Origin: Sphingomonas taxi
Lineage (GTDB): Bacteria; Pseudomonadota; Alphaproteobacteria; Sphingomonadales; Sphingomonadaceae
NCBI RefSeq assembly: GCF_000764535.1
Contig: NZ_CP009573.1
Location: forward strand, 1-39,492
Length of the DNA stretch: 39,492 bases
Reading direction: 5' to 3'
Part shown: one piece after another, positions 1 through 7,163 of the stretch
How positions within the stretch are numbered: the first letter of the stretch is position 1
Layout: each line of letters begins with the position of its first letter
The notes under the pieces: generated by a model
What the model saw: only the letters and a program-made list of their open reading frames with translations
What the model was told of the DNA's origin: nothing
Database searches by the model: none
Program-made: the position numbers and the translations under genes

Positions 1-209
1 GCTGCGACGCGCATCGTCGCCGGGATCGGTTCCTCCGCGATGGGAGCGAACAGGGACGCAAGGGCTCGCGCCTGCTCCGCCTGCTCCCGCAAACGGGCAT
101 GCACGTCCGGCTGGCCTTCAAGGTAAGCGTCGACCAGACGCTGCCGCTCGGGCGACAGCCTGCCATCGATCCACGCGGCCAGATCGTCTTCTCCGATCGG
201 GCTGGTCAT
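1..209 (-). CDS. Anti-sigma factor, N-terminal part (continues at 39492)
   Basis: This is the first 69 codons, plus two bases, of a membrane anti-sigma factor. The ATG at 209 overlaps the stop of the ECF sigma gene (ATGA), so the two are translationally coupled. The N-terminus is acidic and helical, with the zf-HC2-like opening EDDLAAWIDGRLSPE that is usual in anti-sigma factors binding their sigma partner in the cytoplasm. No zinc-binding His/Cys set is visible. The reading frame leaves position 1 open; joined to position 39492 it continues in frame into a transmembrane helix and a periplasmic C-terminal domain, 256 residues in all. Role (inference): holds the sigma factor inactive at the membrane until an envelope signal releases it. 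Confidence 0.85.
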   Translation of the reverse strand, partial: MTSPIGEDDLAAWIDGRLSPERQRLVDAYLEGQPDVHARLREQAEQARALASLFAPIAEEPIPATMRVA

Positions 210-715
210 CGAATACTCCTTAATCGTGGCCGTTCATCCTCCTGGAGGAGCGTCGCCAGACGGTCGCGCCCCCGCGATATGCGCGACATCACCGTTCCCA
301 GCGGCACGCCGACGACGGCAGCGACTTCCCCATATGACAGACCTTCGACGGAAATGAGGAGCAGCACCGTCCGCTGCTCCTCGGGCAACGCATCAAGTGC
401 GCGCAACAGGTCTCGGTGGTGCAGGCCTGCGTCCTGATCGGCCGGGTGGCCGAGCGCAGCGTCGTCCACGAGGTGGAGCGGAACCGCCGTACCTCGCCGG
501 CTATGCTGCCGCTGATGGTCGACCAACAGATTGTGCAGGATCGCATAGATCCAGGGGCGAACCTCCGTCCCGCGTCGTTGCCGCCAGCGCCCGACCGCGC
601 GCTCAAGGCAATCCTGCACCACGTCATCCGCCATCGCCCGATCGCGCAACCACGACCGGGCATAACGGCGCAGACCGGGGACCAGGGGCTCGATCGCGGC
701 GGCAAGCGGGTCCAT
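206..715 (-). CDS. ECF-type RNA polymerase sigma factor
   Basis: A protein of 169 residues with the two ECF domains: sigma region 2 near residues 10-75 (DDVVQDCLERA, then RPWIYAILHNLLVD) and region 4 near residues 105-155 (LPEEQRTVLLL, then the helix-turn-helix LSYGEVAAVVGVPLGTVMSR). I chose the ATG at 715 because it lies one base after the upstream stop (717-719) and begins right before the conserved N-terminus; an ATG at 757 would overlap the propeller gene by 41 bases. It directs RNA polymerase to a small regulon, probably including its own operon. Its partner anti-sigma factor follows with a 4-base overlap. The specific ECF group was not determined. Confidence 0.93.
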   Translation of the reverse strand: MDPLAAAIEPLVPGLRRYARSWLRDRAMADDVVQDCLERAVGRWRQRRGTEVRPWIYAILHNLLVDHQRQHSRRGTAVPLHLVDDAALGHPADQDAGLHHRDLLRALDALPEEQRTVLLLISVEGLSYGEVAAVVGVPLGTVMSRISRGRDRLATLLQEDERPRLRSIR

Positions 716-716
716 C

Positions 717-2156
717 TCAGTCGCGCTGCACCTGCACGATGCGGCCCGGTGCGCCATTCACTACCTCGGCGACCGCCAGAAAGCGCCGGGGGGCCGCTGC
801 ACTGCCCTGAACGATCTGCCGGATCGGACCCGATGCGTTGACGATCGCCGCACCTGCCGGATTGCTCATGAAGTTCGCAAGCGGCTCTACCGCACCGCTG
901 CCGTCCGCGTTGGCGGTGAGCACGAGCATATAAGGCTTCTTGGGCTGCAAACCGGTAACGGCACTCTGCACGACCTGAATGATGCCCTGGTCGAAGAGGG
1001 TAATGCTGCTTGCCGCACCATTGCCTCCAACTGGCCCCATGTTCAGATGCACCGCCTTGCCTGCCGTACCGAGCGGTTGGAGATTGTCGGTGCCGGGGCC
1101 TGTCGGAATAGCGTTCGGCACATAGGCGATCGCCTGCGGTGCCTGTCCGACCGGCACGGTGGCAACGACCTTGTTGCCGGCGGTGTCGATCGCGGCAAGT
1201 TCATCGGCATTCTCCAGCCCGACATAGATGCGCCGGCCGTCGCCCGATGGCCAGACGCCGTGCGGCATCTTGCCGACCGGGATGGTAGCGACAAGCGCGA
1301 AGTCGGACGTGCGGAACACCTTCACCGCGTTTTCCCCGCCCACCGTGACATAGGCGAACTGTCCCCTGACCGTGCGGGCGAAGTTGACGTGATTGGTGAT
1401 CGGTCCGGTATCCAGCACCTTGAGGATCGCGAAAGGCGGCCTGGCATCGAATGCGACCGTCTTGCCGATGTCCTTCAGCGTGAACCACACCTGCTTGCCG
1501 TCCGGCGTCGCGGCGATGTTAGGACAGAACGGACTCGGCTGCGCCACCTGTCCGACCTGCGCGTGGGTCGAGACATCGAACACGGCCAGCACCGGATTGA
1601 ACGAGGAACAGACATAGCCGTATCGGCCATCGGGAGAGAAGATCGTCATGCCCGGACCACCGGGCGTCTTGATGCGACCGGTCTCCTTGTACGTCGTGGG
1701 GTCGAGCACGGCGATGTAATCCTCGCCGCGTACCGTAACCCACACCTCCTTGCCGTCCGGCGTGAAGAACGCCTCATGCGGGCTGCGCCCGACATAGGTC
1801 GTGTGCTTGACGGTGTTGGTGGCGGTGTCGATCCACGACACGGCGTTGGATCCGATCGACACGACCGCCAGTGTTTTCCCGTCCGGCGAGAAGCCGAGGC
1901 CGTGAACCAGCACCTGCCCCTTGTAGAGCGGGGAAAAATTCATCGGCTGCGGATCGCCGAGCTTGATGACGCCGAGCAACCTGTTGTCGGCCGGGTCCGT
2001 CACCGACACCGTGTTGGAGAATTGTTCGGATGCATAGACGCGGTCGCGGTGGCTGACAGGCACGTCCTTGGCGTTCCACGGCGCCTGCTGGGCCATGGCA
2101 ATGCCCGGTGCGGCGCTCATCAGCAAGGCGGCCGAGCGCAGGAAGGTCGGGATCAT
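717..2156 (-). CDS. Periplasmic YVTN-type beta-propeller protein
   Basis: A protein of 479 residues with a Sec signal peptide (cleavage likely after AMA, about residue 22) followed by repeated propeller blades carrying SPDGK, TPDGK and YVTVGG-type motifs, the hallmark of YVTN/NHL/lactonase-like seven-bladed propellers in the periplasm. The last ~120 residues leave the repeat pattern and look like a separate domain. Ligand or enzymatic activity cannot be read from sequence. It sits between a DUF305 gene (1-base gap) and the sigma gene (1-base gap), so it is probably made with them. Propellers next to ECF pairs are plausible envelope sensors or metal/oxidant-response proteins; that role is inference. 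Confidence 0.85.
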   Translation of the reverse strand: MIPTFLRSAALLMSAAPGIAMAQQAPWNAKDVPVSHRDRVYASEQFSNTVSVTDPADNRLLGVIKLGDPQPMNFSPLYKGQVLVHGLGFSPDGKTLAVVSIGSNAVSWIDTATNTVKHTTYVGRSPHEAFFTPDGKEVWVTVRGEDYIAVLDPTTYKETGRIKTPGGPGMTIFSPDGRYGYVCSSFNPVLAVFDVSTHAQVGQVAQPSPFCPNIAATPDGKQVWFTLKDIGKTVAFDARPPFAILKVLDTGPITNHVNFARTVRGQFAYVTVGGENAVKVFRTSDFALVATIPVGKMPHGVWPSGDGRRIYVGLENADELAAIDTAGNKVVATVPVGQAPQAIAYVPNAIPTGPGTDNLQPLGTAGKAVHLNMGPVGGNGAASSITLFDQGIIQVVQSAVTGLQPKKPYMLVLTANADGSGAVEPLANFMSNPAGAAIVNASGPIRQIVQGSAAAPRRFLAVAEVVNGAPGRIVQVQRD

Positions 2157-2157
2157 G

Positions 2158-2541
2158 TCAGTGCTCCATATGGCTGTGGTGGTCGCCGCCCTGCGTCGGG
2201 GCTGGCGTCGAAGGGGGTAGCGGCTGACCGATCGCCAACTTCATGGCGGCGATCTCCTGCTGCTGATCGATGATGATCTCCTGCGCAATGCGCTTGAGCT
2301 GCTCGTTATGGCCGTAGCGCAGCTCTGCCACCGCCATATCAATGGCGCCCTGGTGATGCGGAAGCATCATTGCGACGAAGTCGCGGTCGACGTCGCCGGA
2401 CGGCTTGACCATCATGCCCGCCATCATCCGGTCCATCGCGGCAGATACCATGCTGGCGTAGCCATCGGCGGGGGCGGCCGCGACTGCGCCGGTGAGCATG
2501 GCCGAAGCAGTCAGACCCAGCATCCAATTTCGTCTACGCAT
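2158..2541 (-). CDS. DUF305 family secreted protein
   Basis: A small exported protein (127 residues from the ATG at 2541, 132 from the ATG at 2556) with a signal peptide ending near AAA and the DUF305 core MMLPHHQGAIDMA, whose His pair and spaced Met/His residues are the family's presumed metal ligands. A His-rich tail (GGDHHSHMEH) supports metal binding. The start at 2541 is preferred: it has GGAGG three bases upstream, and the candidate promoter would put the transcript start near 2564. It is the first gene of the operon leading to the propeller and the sigma/anti-sigma pair. DUF305 proteins are often found in copper or silver gene sets, but the metal here is unknown. Confidence 0.88.
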   Translation of the reverse strand: MRRRNWMLGLTASAMLTGAVAAAPADGYASMVSAAMDRMMAGMMVKPSGDVDRDFVAMMLPHHQGAIDMAVAELRYGHNEQLKRIAQEIIIDQQQEIAAMKLAIGQPLPPSTPAPTQGGDHHSHMEH

Positions 2542-2570
2542 AAGCCTCCGGCGCATCAGTCTCGAAAGCG

Positions 2571-2597
2571 TAGACGACGCCCGTCGGGGTTTATTCC
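2571..2597 (-). promoter_or_regulatory. Candidate ECF promoter of the DUF305-sigma operon
   Basis: On the minus strand GGAATA (2597-2592) and CGTCTA (2576-2571) are separated by 15 bases. The GGAA.../CGTC pair resembles alphaproteobacterial ECF promoters (GGAAC-N16/17-CGTT type). It lies just ahead of the first gene of the sigma operon, where an autoregulated ECF promoter would be expected. This was recognised by eye. Confidence 0.5.
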
Positions 2598-2697
2598 ATG
2601 GGTGCAGTCATTTTATCGATCTTCACCAAGACATATGGTCCCTTCGCAACCCTGCGGTTGGTTGACCAGGTCGCCGTCGGACATCATATGCTCGGGC

Positions 2698-2763
2698 ACG
2701 GCGATGGATTTCCGCCGGGCCATTCGGCCGAACCGCCCTCGCAAGGGCCGATGATTCCTACCA
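2698..2763 (+). promoter_or_regulatory. Fluoride riboswitch (crcB motif RNA)
   Basis: The leader of the CLC gene matches the conserved crcB aptamer: GGCGATGG at 2700-2707, TTCCGCC at 2710-2716, GAACCGCC at 2730-2737 and GATGATTCCTACC at 2750-2762. The helices form: GGCG 2700-2703 with CGCC 2713-2716, GGCC 2718-2721 with GGCC 2726-2729, and GCCCT 2735-2739 with AGGGC 2744-2748. The crcB aptamer binds fluoride with magnesium and turns on fluoride-resistance genes. The ribosome site (AGGAGG, 2781-2786) and GTG start follow about 20 bases later, so control may be at translation; no clear terminator hairpin is seen between aptamer and start. Confidence 0.9.
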
Positions 2764-2790
2764 AGCGCCGCAAGGCAGCAAGGAGGAATC

Positions 2791-4149
2791 GTGCGCGCGA
2801 CATTTCGCAATCTCTACGACCAGTTCAACATGGCAGCGTTCATTCGCGATCGCCGCACCCATGCCATGTCGGTGCTGCGGTGGGCTTTGATCCTGGTCCC
2901 GATGGCCGCAACGGTGGGAACGCTCTGCGCGGCCTTCTTGTGGAGCCTCGATGCCGTGACCCGGCTTCGCTTTGCCTTTCCCTGGCTGCTCTACCTGCTG
3001 CCGATCGGCGGGTTCATGGTCGGACTGCTCTACCATCTGACAGGGCGCTCGGTCGAAGGCGGTAACAACCTCATCGTCGAGCAAATCCATGAACCGGGGG
3101 GCGGTGTGCCGCTGCGCATGGCCCCGCTCATCTTCTTCGGCACGGTCGTGACGCACCTGTTCGGGGGATCGGCGGGGCGTGAAGGCACCGCCGTGCAATT
3201 GGGCGGCAGCCTTTCCAGCGGCTTCGGCCGCGCACTCAAGCTGGATGCGGAAGCGACACGCATCCTGCTGATGACCGGAATCGCGGCGGGCTTTGGCGCG
3301 GTCTTCGGGACGCCGATCGCGGGCGCGGTCTTCGCGCTGGAGGTCCTGGCGATCGGCCGGGTCGAGTATCGTGCGCTAGTACCATGCTTGGTCGCGGCAC
3401 TGGTGGGTGACTGGACCTGTCTTTCCTGGGGCATTCATCACGGCGCCTACCATGTCGATGCGATGGTGCCGGTCGACGCGTCGCTCGTCTCAAAAGCCAG
3501 CCTCGCGGGCGTCGTATTCGGATTGGTCGGGCTGGCCTTTGCAGAGGCCAACCATGCGCTCGGCGGATGGCTGAAGCGCGTGATACCCTATGGCCCACTA
3601 CGACCCGTTATCGGTGGTTTGGCCGTGATCGCGCTGGTCTGGCTATTTGGCACGCAAGATTATCTCGGCCTAGGCACGCTGGCGGCAACGCCGGGTGGCC
3701 TGACCATTGCCAGCTTCTTCGGCTCCAATACGTACCCGTGGAGCTGGGCGCTGAAGCTGCTTTTCACCGTCGTCACCCTAAGTGCCGGCTTCAAAGGCGG
3801 GGAGGTGACCCCGCTGTTCTTCATCGGCGCGGCGCTCGGCAATGCGCTCGCGCCCGTATTTGGAGTGCCGACGGGGGTGTTCGCGGCGATCGGCTTCGTC
3901 GCGCTGTTCGCGGGTGCAGCCAACACGCCGCTTGCCTGCACCTTCATGGGGATCGAATTGTTTGGCGCGACCTATGCCGTGCCGATCGCAGTCGCGTGCT
4001 TCGTCGCCTACCTCTGCTCAGGCCACAACGGCATCTACCTGTCGCAGCGCGTCGCTGTACCAAAGGTACCTGCCGCACACCTCACACCCGACGCGACCCT
4101 GCGCGATGCCCGCACGCACCGCGCTTCTCGCCGGCGCACGCGCGCCTGA
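2791..4149 (+). CDS. eriC: CLC-F type fluoride/proton antiporter
   Basis: A CLC-family membrane protein of 452 residues with about ten or more hydrophobic segments. The CLC signature regions are present: GGNNL at 90-94 in place of the chloride-type GSGIP, so the chloride-binding serine is an asparagine (N92); GREGT with the gating glutamate E131; and GGEVTPLFFIGAALG for the third selectivity segment. Loss of that serine and the GREGT form suit the fluoride-selective CLC-F branch, and the fluoride riboswitch upstream settles the substrate with good confidence. It expels fluoride from the cytoplasm in exchange for protons. The start is GTG with AGGAGG four bases ahead. The C-terminus is Arg/Thr-rich and has no CBS domains. 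Confidence 0.92.
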   Translation: MRATFRNLYDQFNMAAFIRDRRTHAMSVLRWALILVPMAATVGTLCAAFLWSLDAVTRLRFAFPWLLYLLPIGGFMVGLLYHLTGRSVEGGNNLIVEQIHEPGGGVPLRMAPLIFFGTVVTHLFGGSAGREGTAVQLGGSLSSGFGRALKLDAEATRILLMTGIAAGFGAVFGTPIAGAVFALEVLAIGRVEYRALVPCLVAALVGDWTCLSWGIHHGAYHVDAMVPVDASLVSKASLAGVVFGLVGLAFAEANHALGGWLKRVIPYGPLRPVIGGLAVIALVWLFGTQDYLGLGTLAATPGGLTIASFFGSNTYPWSWALKLLFTVVTLSAGFKGGEVTPLFFIGAALGNALAPVFGVPTGVFAAIGFVALFAGAANTPLACTFMGIELFGATYAVPIAVACFVAYLCSGHNGIYLSQRVAVPKVPAAHLTPDATLRDARTHRASRRRTRA

Positions 4150-4174
4150 TCCTGTTTCCTGTCGAAAGCCCGTC

Positions 4175-4558
4175 ATGTCCAACCGTTTCACTGTCCATCA
4201 CCGCGAAGTCGGGATGCTGCGCATCTATCTAAAACCGTCCGACAAGATCGGCCCGCGTCGCTTCTGGGGGGCAAAGCCGCTCTATCGTGAGCTGATTCGC
4301 ACCGCGAAGGCGGACTGCATCATCAACGCCGTCGCGCAAAATACCCATTACGGCTTCAGCAATCACGAATCGATCCGGGAGAACGGCTCGGAAATTGCCG
4401 ATCCGCATCTGACGATCTGTGTCGAACTGGTCGGCGATCACGATCAGCTCGACCTTTTCTGTCGCCGGCATGGAGATCTGCTCGGCGACAAGGTGATCGT
4501 CTACAAACGACTGGAGCATTGGACTATCACGCGCAAAACTGAGCTAACCAGAGCCTGA
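4175..4558 (+). CDS. DUF190 family protein, fluoride-linked
   Basis: A soluble protein of 127 residues with the DUF190 pattern: LRIYLKPSDKIG near the N-terminus, then PLYRELIRTAK and a long final strand region with VELVGDHDQLDLF. The fold is thought to be ferredoxin/PII-like. DUF190 genes are commonly next to crcB or other fluoride exporters, and this one follows the CLC-F gene by 25 bases, so it should be under the same riboswitch. The biochemical role is not established; a modulator of the exporter is an inference. The ATG at 4175 was chosen because the family homology begins there; the frame is open further upstream but only as a shadow of the CLC gene. Confidence 0.85.
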   Translation: MSNRFTVHHREVGMLRIYLKPSDKIGPRRFWGAKPLYRELIRTAKADCIINAVAQNTHYGFSNHESIRENGSEIADPHLTICVELVGDHDQLDLFCRRHGDLLGDKVIVYKRLEHWTITRKTELTRA

Positions 4559-4562
4559 TTGG

Positions 4563-4580
4563 CGTTCCCGTAAAGGAACG
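4563..4580 (+). terminator. Short hairpin after the fluoride operon
   Basis: CGTTCC at 4563-4568 pairs with GGAACG at 4575-4580 around a six-base loop, four bases after the DUF190 stop. There is no T run after it, so it may be a weak terminator or an RNA-stabilising stem. Confidence 0.3.
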
Positions 4581-4639
4581 TCTGGCGGGAACCTCGCCGC
4601 CTCGATCGCGCTGACGGACGCCTGTGGGTTTCGCTTTCC

Positions 4640-4700
4640 CAAAATCTGTTCCCGATTTAAGATTCCCGAAATCGCCAATTTCGATGGGAAAACGGGAAAG
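4640..4700 (+). other. Dyad-rich res-like segment upstream of resolvase 1
   Basis: The DNA just before the resolvase contains several related short blocks (TTCCCAAAATC, TTCCCGATTTAA, ATTCCCGAAATC) and a dyad CGAAAT-N5-ATTTCG, as expected of a resolvase-binding site. The ten-mer AGATTCCCGA (4660-4669) recurs in reverse complement at 25586-25595, near the second resolvase. A GGGAAAG block just before the ATG can also act as ribosome-binding site. The res function is inferred from position and repeats only. Confidence 0.4.
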
Positions 4701-5279
4701 ATGCTGATTGGCTATGCGCGAGTTTCGACGGCCGATCAGGACTTGGCGCTGCAAACCGACGCCCTGAACAAAGCCGGGTGCGAAAAGCTGTTCACCGATA
4801 AGGCAAGCGGCGCGAAAGCCGATCGACCGGGGCTGGCCGAAGCCCTGCGCTTTGCGCGTGCCGGCGATTGCATAGTCGTCTGGAAGCTCGACCGGCTCGG
4901 CCGCTCGATCCAAGGCCTTATCACGCTGGCTGCGGACCTCTCGGCACGGAAGATCGACTTCCGATCACTCACGGACGGTTTCGACACGTCCACGGCCTCG
5001 GGACGGCTACTGTTCCATATTCTCGCCTCCGTGGCCGAAATGGAGCGCGAGTTGATAAAGGAGCGGACAATCGCCGGTTTGGCTGCGGCTCGGAAGAAGG
5101 GTGTTATCGGCAGTGGCCGGAAATCGGCGCTGACGCCGGACAAGGTAGATACGGCACGCAAGCTGCTGGCGGCGGGGGACAAGCCCGCCAAGGTCGCGAA
5201 GGTGCTACAAGTCGGCCTCTCGACCTTTTACCGTCATTTTCCGGCGAGTGAGAGGGCAGACAAGGCGGATGCAGGGTGA
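4701..5279 (+). CDS. tnpR: Serine resolvase/invertase 1 (Tn3-type TnpR)
   Basis: A small serine recombinase of 192 residues. The catalytic domain begins MLIGYARVS, with the nucleophile Ser9, and carries the family blocks VVWKLDRLGRS, STASGRLLFHILASVAEMERELI and ERTIAGLAAAR. A C-terminal helix-turn-helix (about residues 145-185) ends in LSTFYRHFP. It cuts and rejoins DNA at a res site through a covalent phosphoserine link. No transposase accompanies it, so it is either a plasmid multimer-resolution enzyme or what remains of a Tn3-family unit. It separates the fluoride module from the arsenic operon. The res-like repeat starts at its own stop codon. Confidence 0.93.
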   Translation: MLIGYARVSTADQDLALQTDALNKAGCEKLFTDKASGAKADRPGLAEALRFARAGDCIVVWKLDRLGRSIQGLITLAADLSARKIDFRSLTDGFDTSTASGRLLFHILASVAEMERELIKERTIAGLAAARKKGVIGSGRKSALTPDKVDTARKLLAAGDKPAKVAKVLQVGLSTFYRHFPASERADKADAG

Positions 5280-5334
5280 CAGTTACCTCTGACAGAACCG
5301 TGCCAATCAGCACTGATATCTACATACCGACCGG
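5277..5334 (+). repeat. Res-like repeat, copy 1
   Basis: A ~50-base stretch starting at the resolvase stop codon (TGACAG...TTACC...CTGACAGA...GTGCC...CTGA...ATCTACA) matches, with one gap and about 40 of 51 identities by eye, the reverse complement of 25495-25544 beside the second resolvase. It is followed by the 12-mer CATACCGACCGG (5323-5334), which is also present at 25486-25497 but in the same orientation. TGTCAG-type half-sites suit a resolvase-binding site or a transposon end. Confidence 0.6.
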
Positions 5335-5554
5335 CTTGACGTCCTAACCGTCAGTTGGCGGGGTGGGACGTACTGGTCTTGGGAGGCCACGAAGGCGACG
5401 CTGGCGATTTTGGCGCGACGCTTCCTTGACGGCCTGAGGGTCATCCAAATCAATCATGCTGCTGGTCCTCGGGAAAGGCCGGCGCGCGAGCTGCGCCTAA
5501 TATCCTGTTCCGAGCCGGAAGGCGTTGCGGGTCTGCTTTCGCCGAAATGGTCAG
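5335..5554. other. Non-coding gap between resolvase and ars operon
   Basis: No convincing gene was found. Short open frames on both strands lack recognisable motifs and ribosome sites. The segment may be a remnant of the element that brought in the resolvase, since it begins at the res-like repeat and ends at the ars promoter. Confidence 0.4.
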
Positions 5555-5593
5555 TTGCCTGCCGCTTCATATATCCTCTAAGCTGGATATATG
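5555..5593 (+). promoter_or_regulatory. arsR promoter and ArsR operator overlapping the start codon
   Basis: A perfect inverted repeat, CATATATCC (5568-5576) and GGATATATG (5585-5593) with an 8-base spacer, ends in the arsR ATG. It has the form of an ArsR/SmtB-family operator. TTGCCT (5555-5560) and TAAGCT (5579-5584) with an 18-base spacer could be the promoter, which would put the transcript start at about the ATG and make arsR nearly leaderless; no ribosome site is visible upstream. The dyad is certain; the promoter boxes are a guess. Confidence 0.65.
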
Positions 5594-5923
5594 GAAAATC
5601 AGCCGGCTATCTCCGCATTGGGCGCGCTCGCGCAAAGCACGCGGCTCGATGTGTTCCGCCTGCTGGTGCGACACGAACCTGACGGCCTCGCCGCTGGTGA
5701 AGTCGCCCGCCAGCTCGACGTGCCGCAAAACACCATGTCGGCGCACCTTGCGATTCTCGCGCGCGCCGGGCTGGTCCGTTCCGAGCGGCATAGCCGTTCG
5801 ATCATCTACCGCGCCGATCTGGACGGCCTGCGCGGGCTGATGCTGTTCCTCGTCAAAGACTGCTGCGCCGGTTCGCCCGAGCTGTGCGCGCCGCTGCTGG
5901 CCGAACTTACCCCCTGCTGCTGA
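5591..5923 (+). CDS. arsR: ArsR arsenical-responsive repressor
   Basis: A winged-helix repressor of 110 residues; the recognition helix lies in LDVPQNTMSAHLAILARAG (about 42-60). It lacks the classical ELCVC site in helix 3. Instead cysteines cluster at the C-terminus: Cys91, Cys92 and Cys99, plus Cys109 and Cys110. This resembles the Acidithiobacillus-type ArsR, where a CC...C set in the last helix binds arsenite. It would bind the dyad at its own start codon and release it when As(III) or Sb(III) binds. It is the first gene of arsRCB-arsN2-arsH; arsC follows after 11 bases. Confidence 0.93.
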   Translation: MENQPAISALGALAQSTRLDVFRLLVRHEPDGLAAGEVARQLDVPQNTMSAHLAILARAGLVRSERHSRSIIYRADLDGLRGLMLFLVKDCCAGSPELCAPLLAELTPCC

Positions 5924-5934
5924 AAGGACGCCCT

Positions 5935-6363
5935 GTGGCCGTCGATATCGTGATCTATCACAACCCCGAGTGCGGCACGTCGCGCAACACGCTGGCGATG
6001 ATCCGCAATGCCGGCATCGAGCCGCATGTGGTCGAATATCTGAAAACGCCGCCCTCGCGCGCGCTGCTGGTCGAGCTGATCGATCGCGCCGGGATCACGC
6101 CCCGCGATCTGCTGCGTGAGAAAGGCACGCCCTATGCGGAGTTGGGCCTAGCCGACACGTCGCTATCCGACGACGCGCTGGTGGACGCGATGATGGCGCA
6201 TCCGGTCCTCATCAACCGGCCGCTGGTCGTCTCGCCGCTCGGCGTGAAGCTATGCCGACCTTCGGAAGTGGTCCTCGATCTGCTGCCCGAGCCGCAACAG
6301 GGTGCGTTTGCCAAAGAAGACGGCGAAAAGGTCGTGGATGCCTCGGGTCAGCGCATCGTCTGA
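5935..6363 (+). CDS. arsC: Arsenate reductase, glutaredoxin-coupled
   Basis: A cytoplasmic enzyme of 142 residues that reduces arsenate to arsenite with glutathione and glutaredoxin, R773 ArsC type. The N-terminal active site [12 protein letters not shown] carries the nucleophile Cys13. The arginines that build the arsenate site are in place (KTPPSR, INRPLVV, LCRPSE). The GTG start at 5935 is chosen because AAAGGA lies eight bases upstream and the homology begins at this codon. The stop overlaps the arsB start (TGATG). The length is normal for the family and nothing is missing. Confidence 0.94.
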   Translation: MAVDIVIYHNPECGTSRNTLAMIRNAGIEPHVVEYLKTPPSRALLVELIDRAGITPRDLLREKGTPYAELGLADTSLSDDALVDAMMAHPVLINRPLVVSPLGVKLCRPSEVVLDLLPEPQQGAFAKEDGEKVVDASGQRIV

Positions 6364-7163
6364 TGCTGCTCGCGCTCGCTATCTTCGTCGCCACGATCGC
6401 GCTCGTCATATGGCAACCCAAGGGCCTCGGCATCGGATGGAGCGCACTAGGCGGAGCGGCAATCGCGCTGCTTGTCGGTGTCGTCTCGCTCGCCGACGTA
6501 CCGGTGGTGTGGAGTATCGTCTGGAATGCGACCGCGACGTTCGTCGCGATCATCATCGTCAGCCTATTGCTCGATGAAGCCGGGTTCTTCGAATGGGCGG
6601 CTCTCCACGTCGCGCGCTGGGGTCGGGGGCATGGTCGCCGGCTGTTTGTGCTGATCGTGCTGCTCGGCGCGGCGGTGTCGGCGTTGTTCGCCAACGATGG
6701 CGCGGCTCTGATCCTGACGCCGATCGTTATCGCGATGCTGCGCGCGCTTGGGTACAAGGACAAGGCGACGCTGGCGTTCGTGATGGCGGCGGGGTTCATC
6801 GCCGATACCGCCAGCCTGCCGCTGATTGTCTCCAACCTCGTCAACATCGTGTCGGCCGACTTCTTCCGGATCGGCTTTGCCGATTATGCCTCGGTGATGG
6901 TGCCGGTCGATCTGGCGTCGATCGCCGCGACGCTGGTCGCATTGCTGCTGTTCTTCCGGCGCGACATACCGGCGAGTTACGATGTGGCGCAGCTCCGCGC
7001 GCCGGCTGACGCGATCCGCGACCATGCCACGTTCAAGGCGGGCTGGGTGGTTCACCGCGCTCGATCCCGACAATCTGGACGGGCTGCGAGACGCGCTCGC
7101 GGCCTCGGGCCTGCCTGTCGCCGATCTGGTCGACTCCGGCCGGGCCTTCTTCCGGTTCGATGA
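6363..7163 (+). pseudogene. arsB: ArsB arsenite efflux pump, truncated at the 3' end
   Basis: The first ~230 residues are a clear ArsB: hydrophobic helices with [43 protein letters not shown] and [23 protein letters not shown] normal ArsB is about 425-430 residues with 12 helices. Here homology stops near base 7050 (after FKAGWVV) and the frame runs on into the following acetyltransferase gene in the wrong phase, ending at 7163 with an Arg-rich tail. About half of the transporter is therefore missing. An internal deletion joining arsB to the arsN2 gene explains this. The product is unlikely to pump arsenite unless another exporter in the host substitutes. Confidence 0.88.

Noticed and set aside
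1047..2273. Open frame of 408 codons on the plus strand
   Set aside because: It is the antisense shadow of the propeller gene; the product is His/Arg-rich without motifs, while the opposite frame has signal peptide and propeller repeats.
3030..3434. Open frame of 134 codons opposite the CLC gene
   Set aside because: Antisense shadow of clear CLC coding sequence, no family features.
5410..5840. Two plus-strand frames overlapping arsR
   Set aside because: They overlap the arsR operator and gene out of phase and lack motifs.
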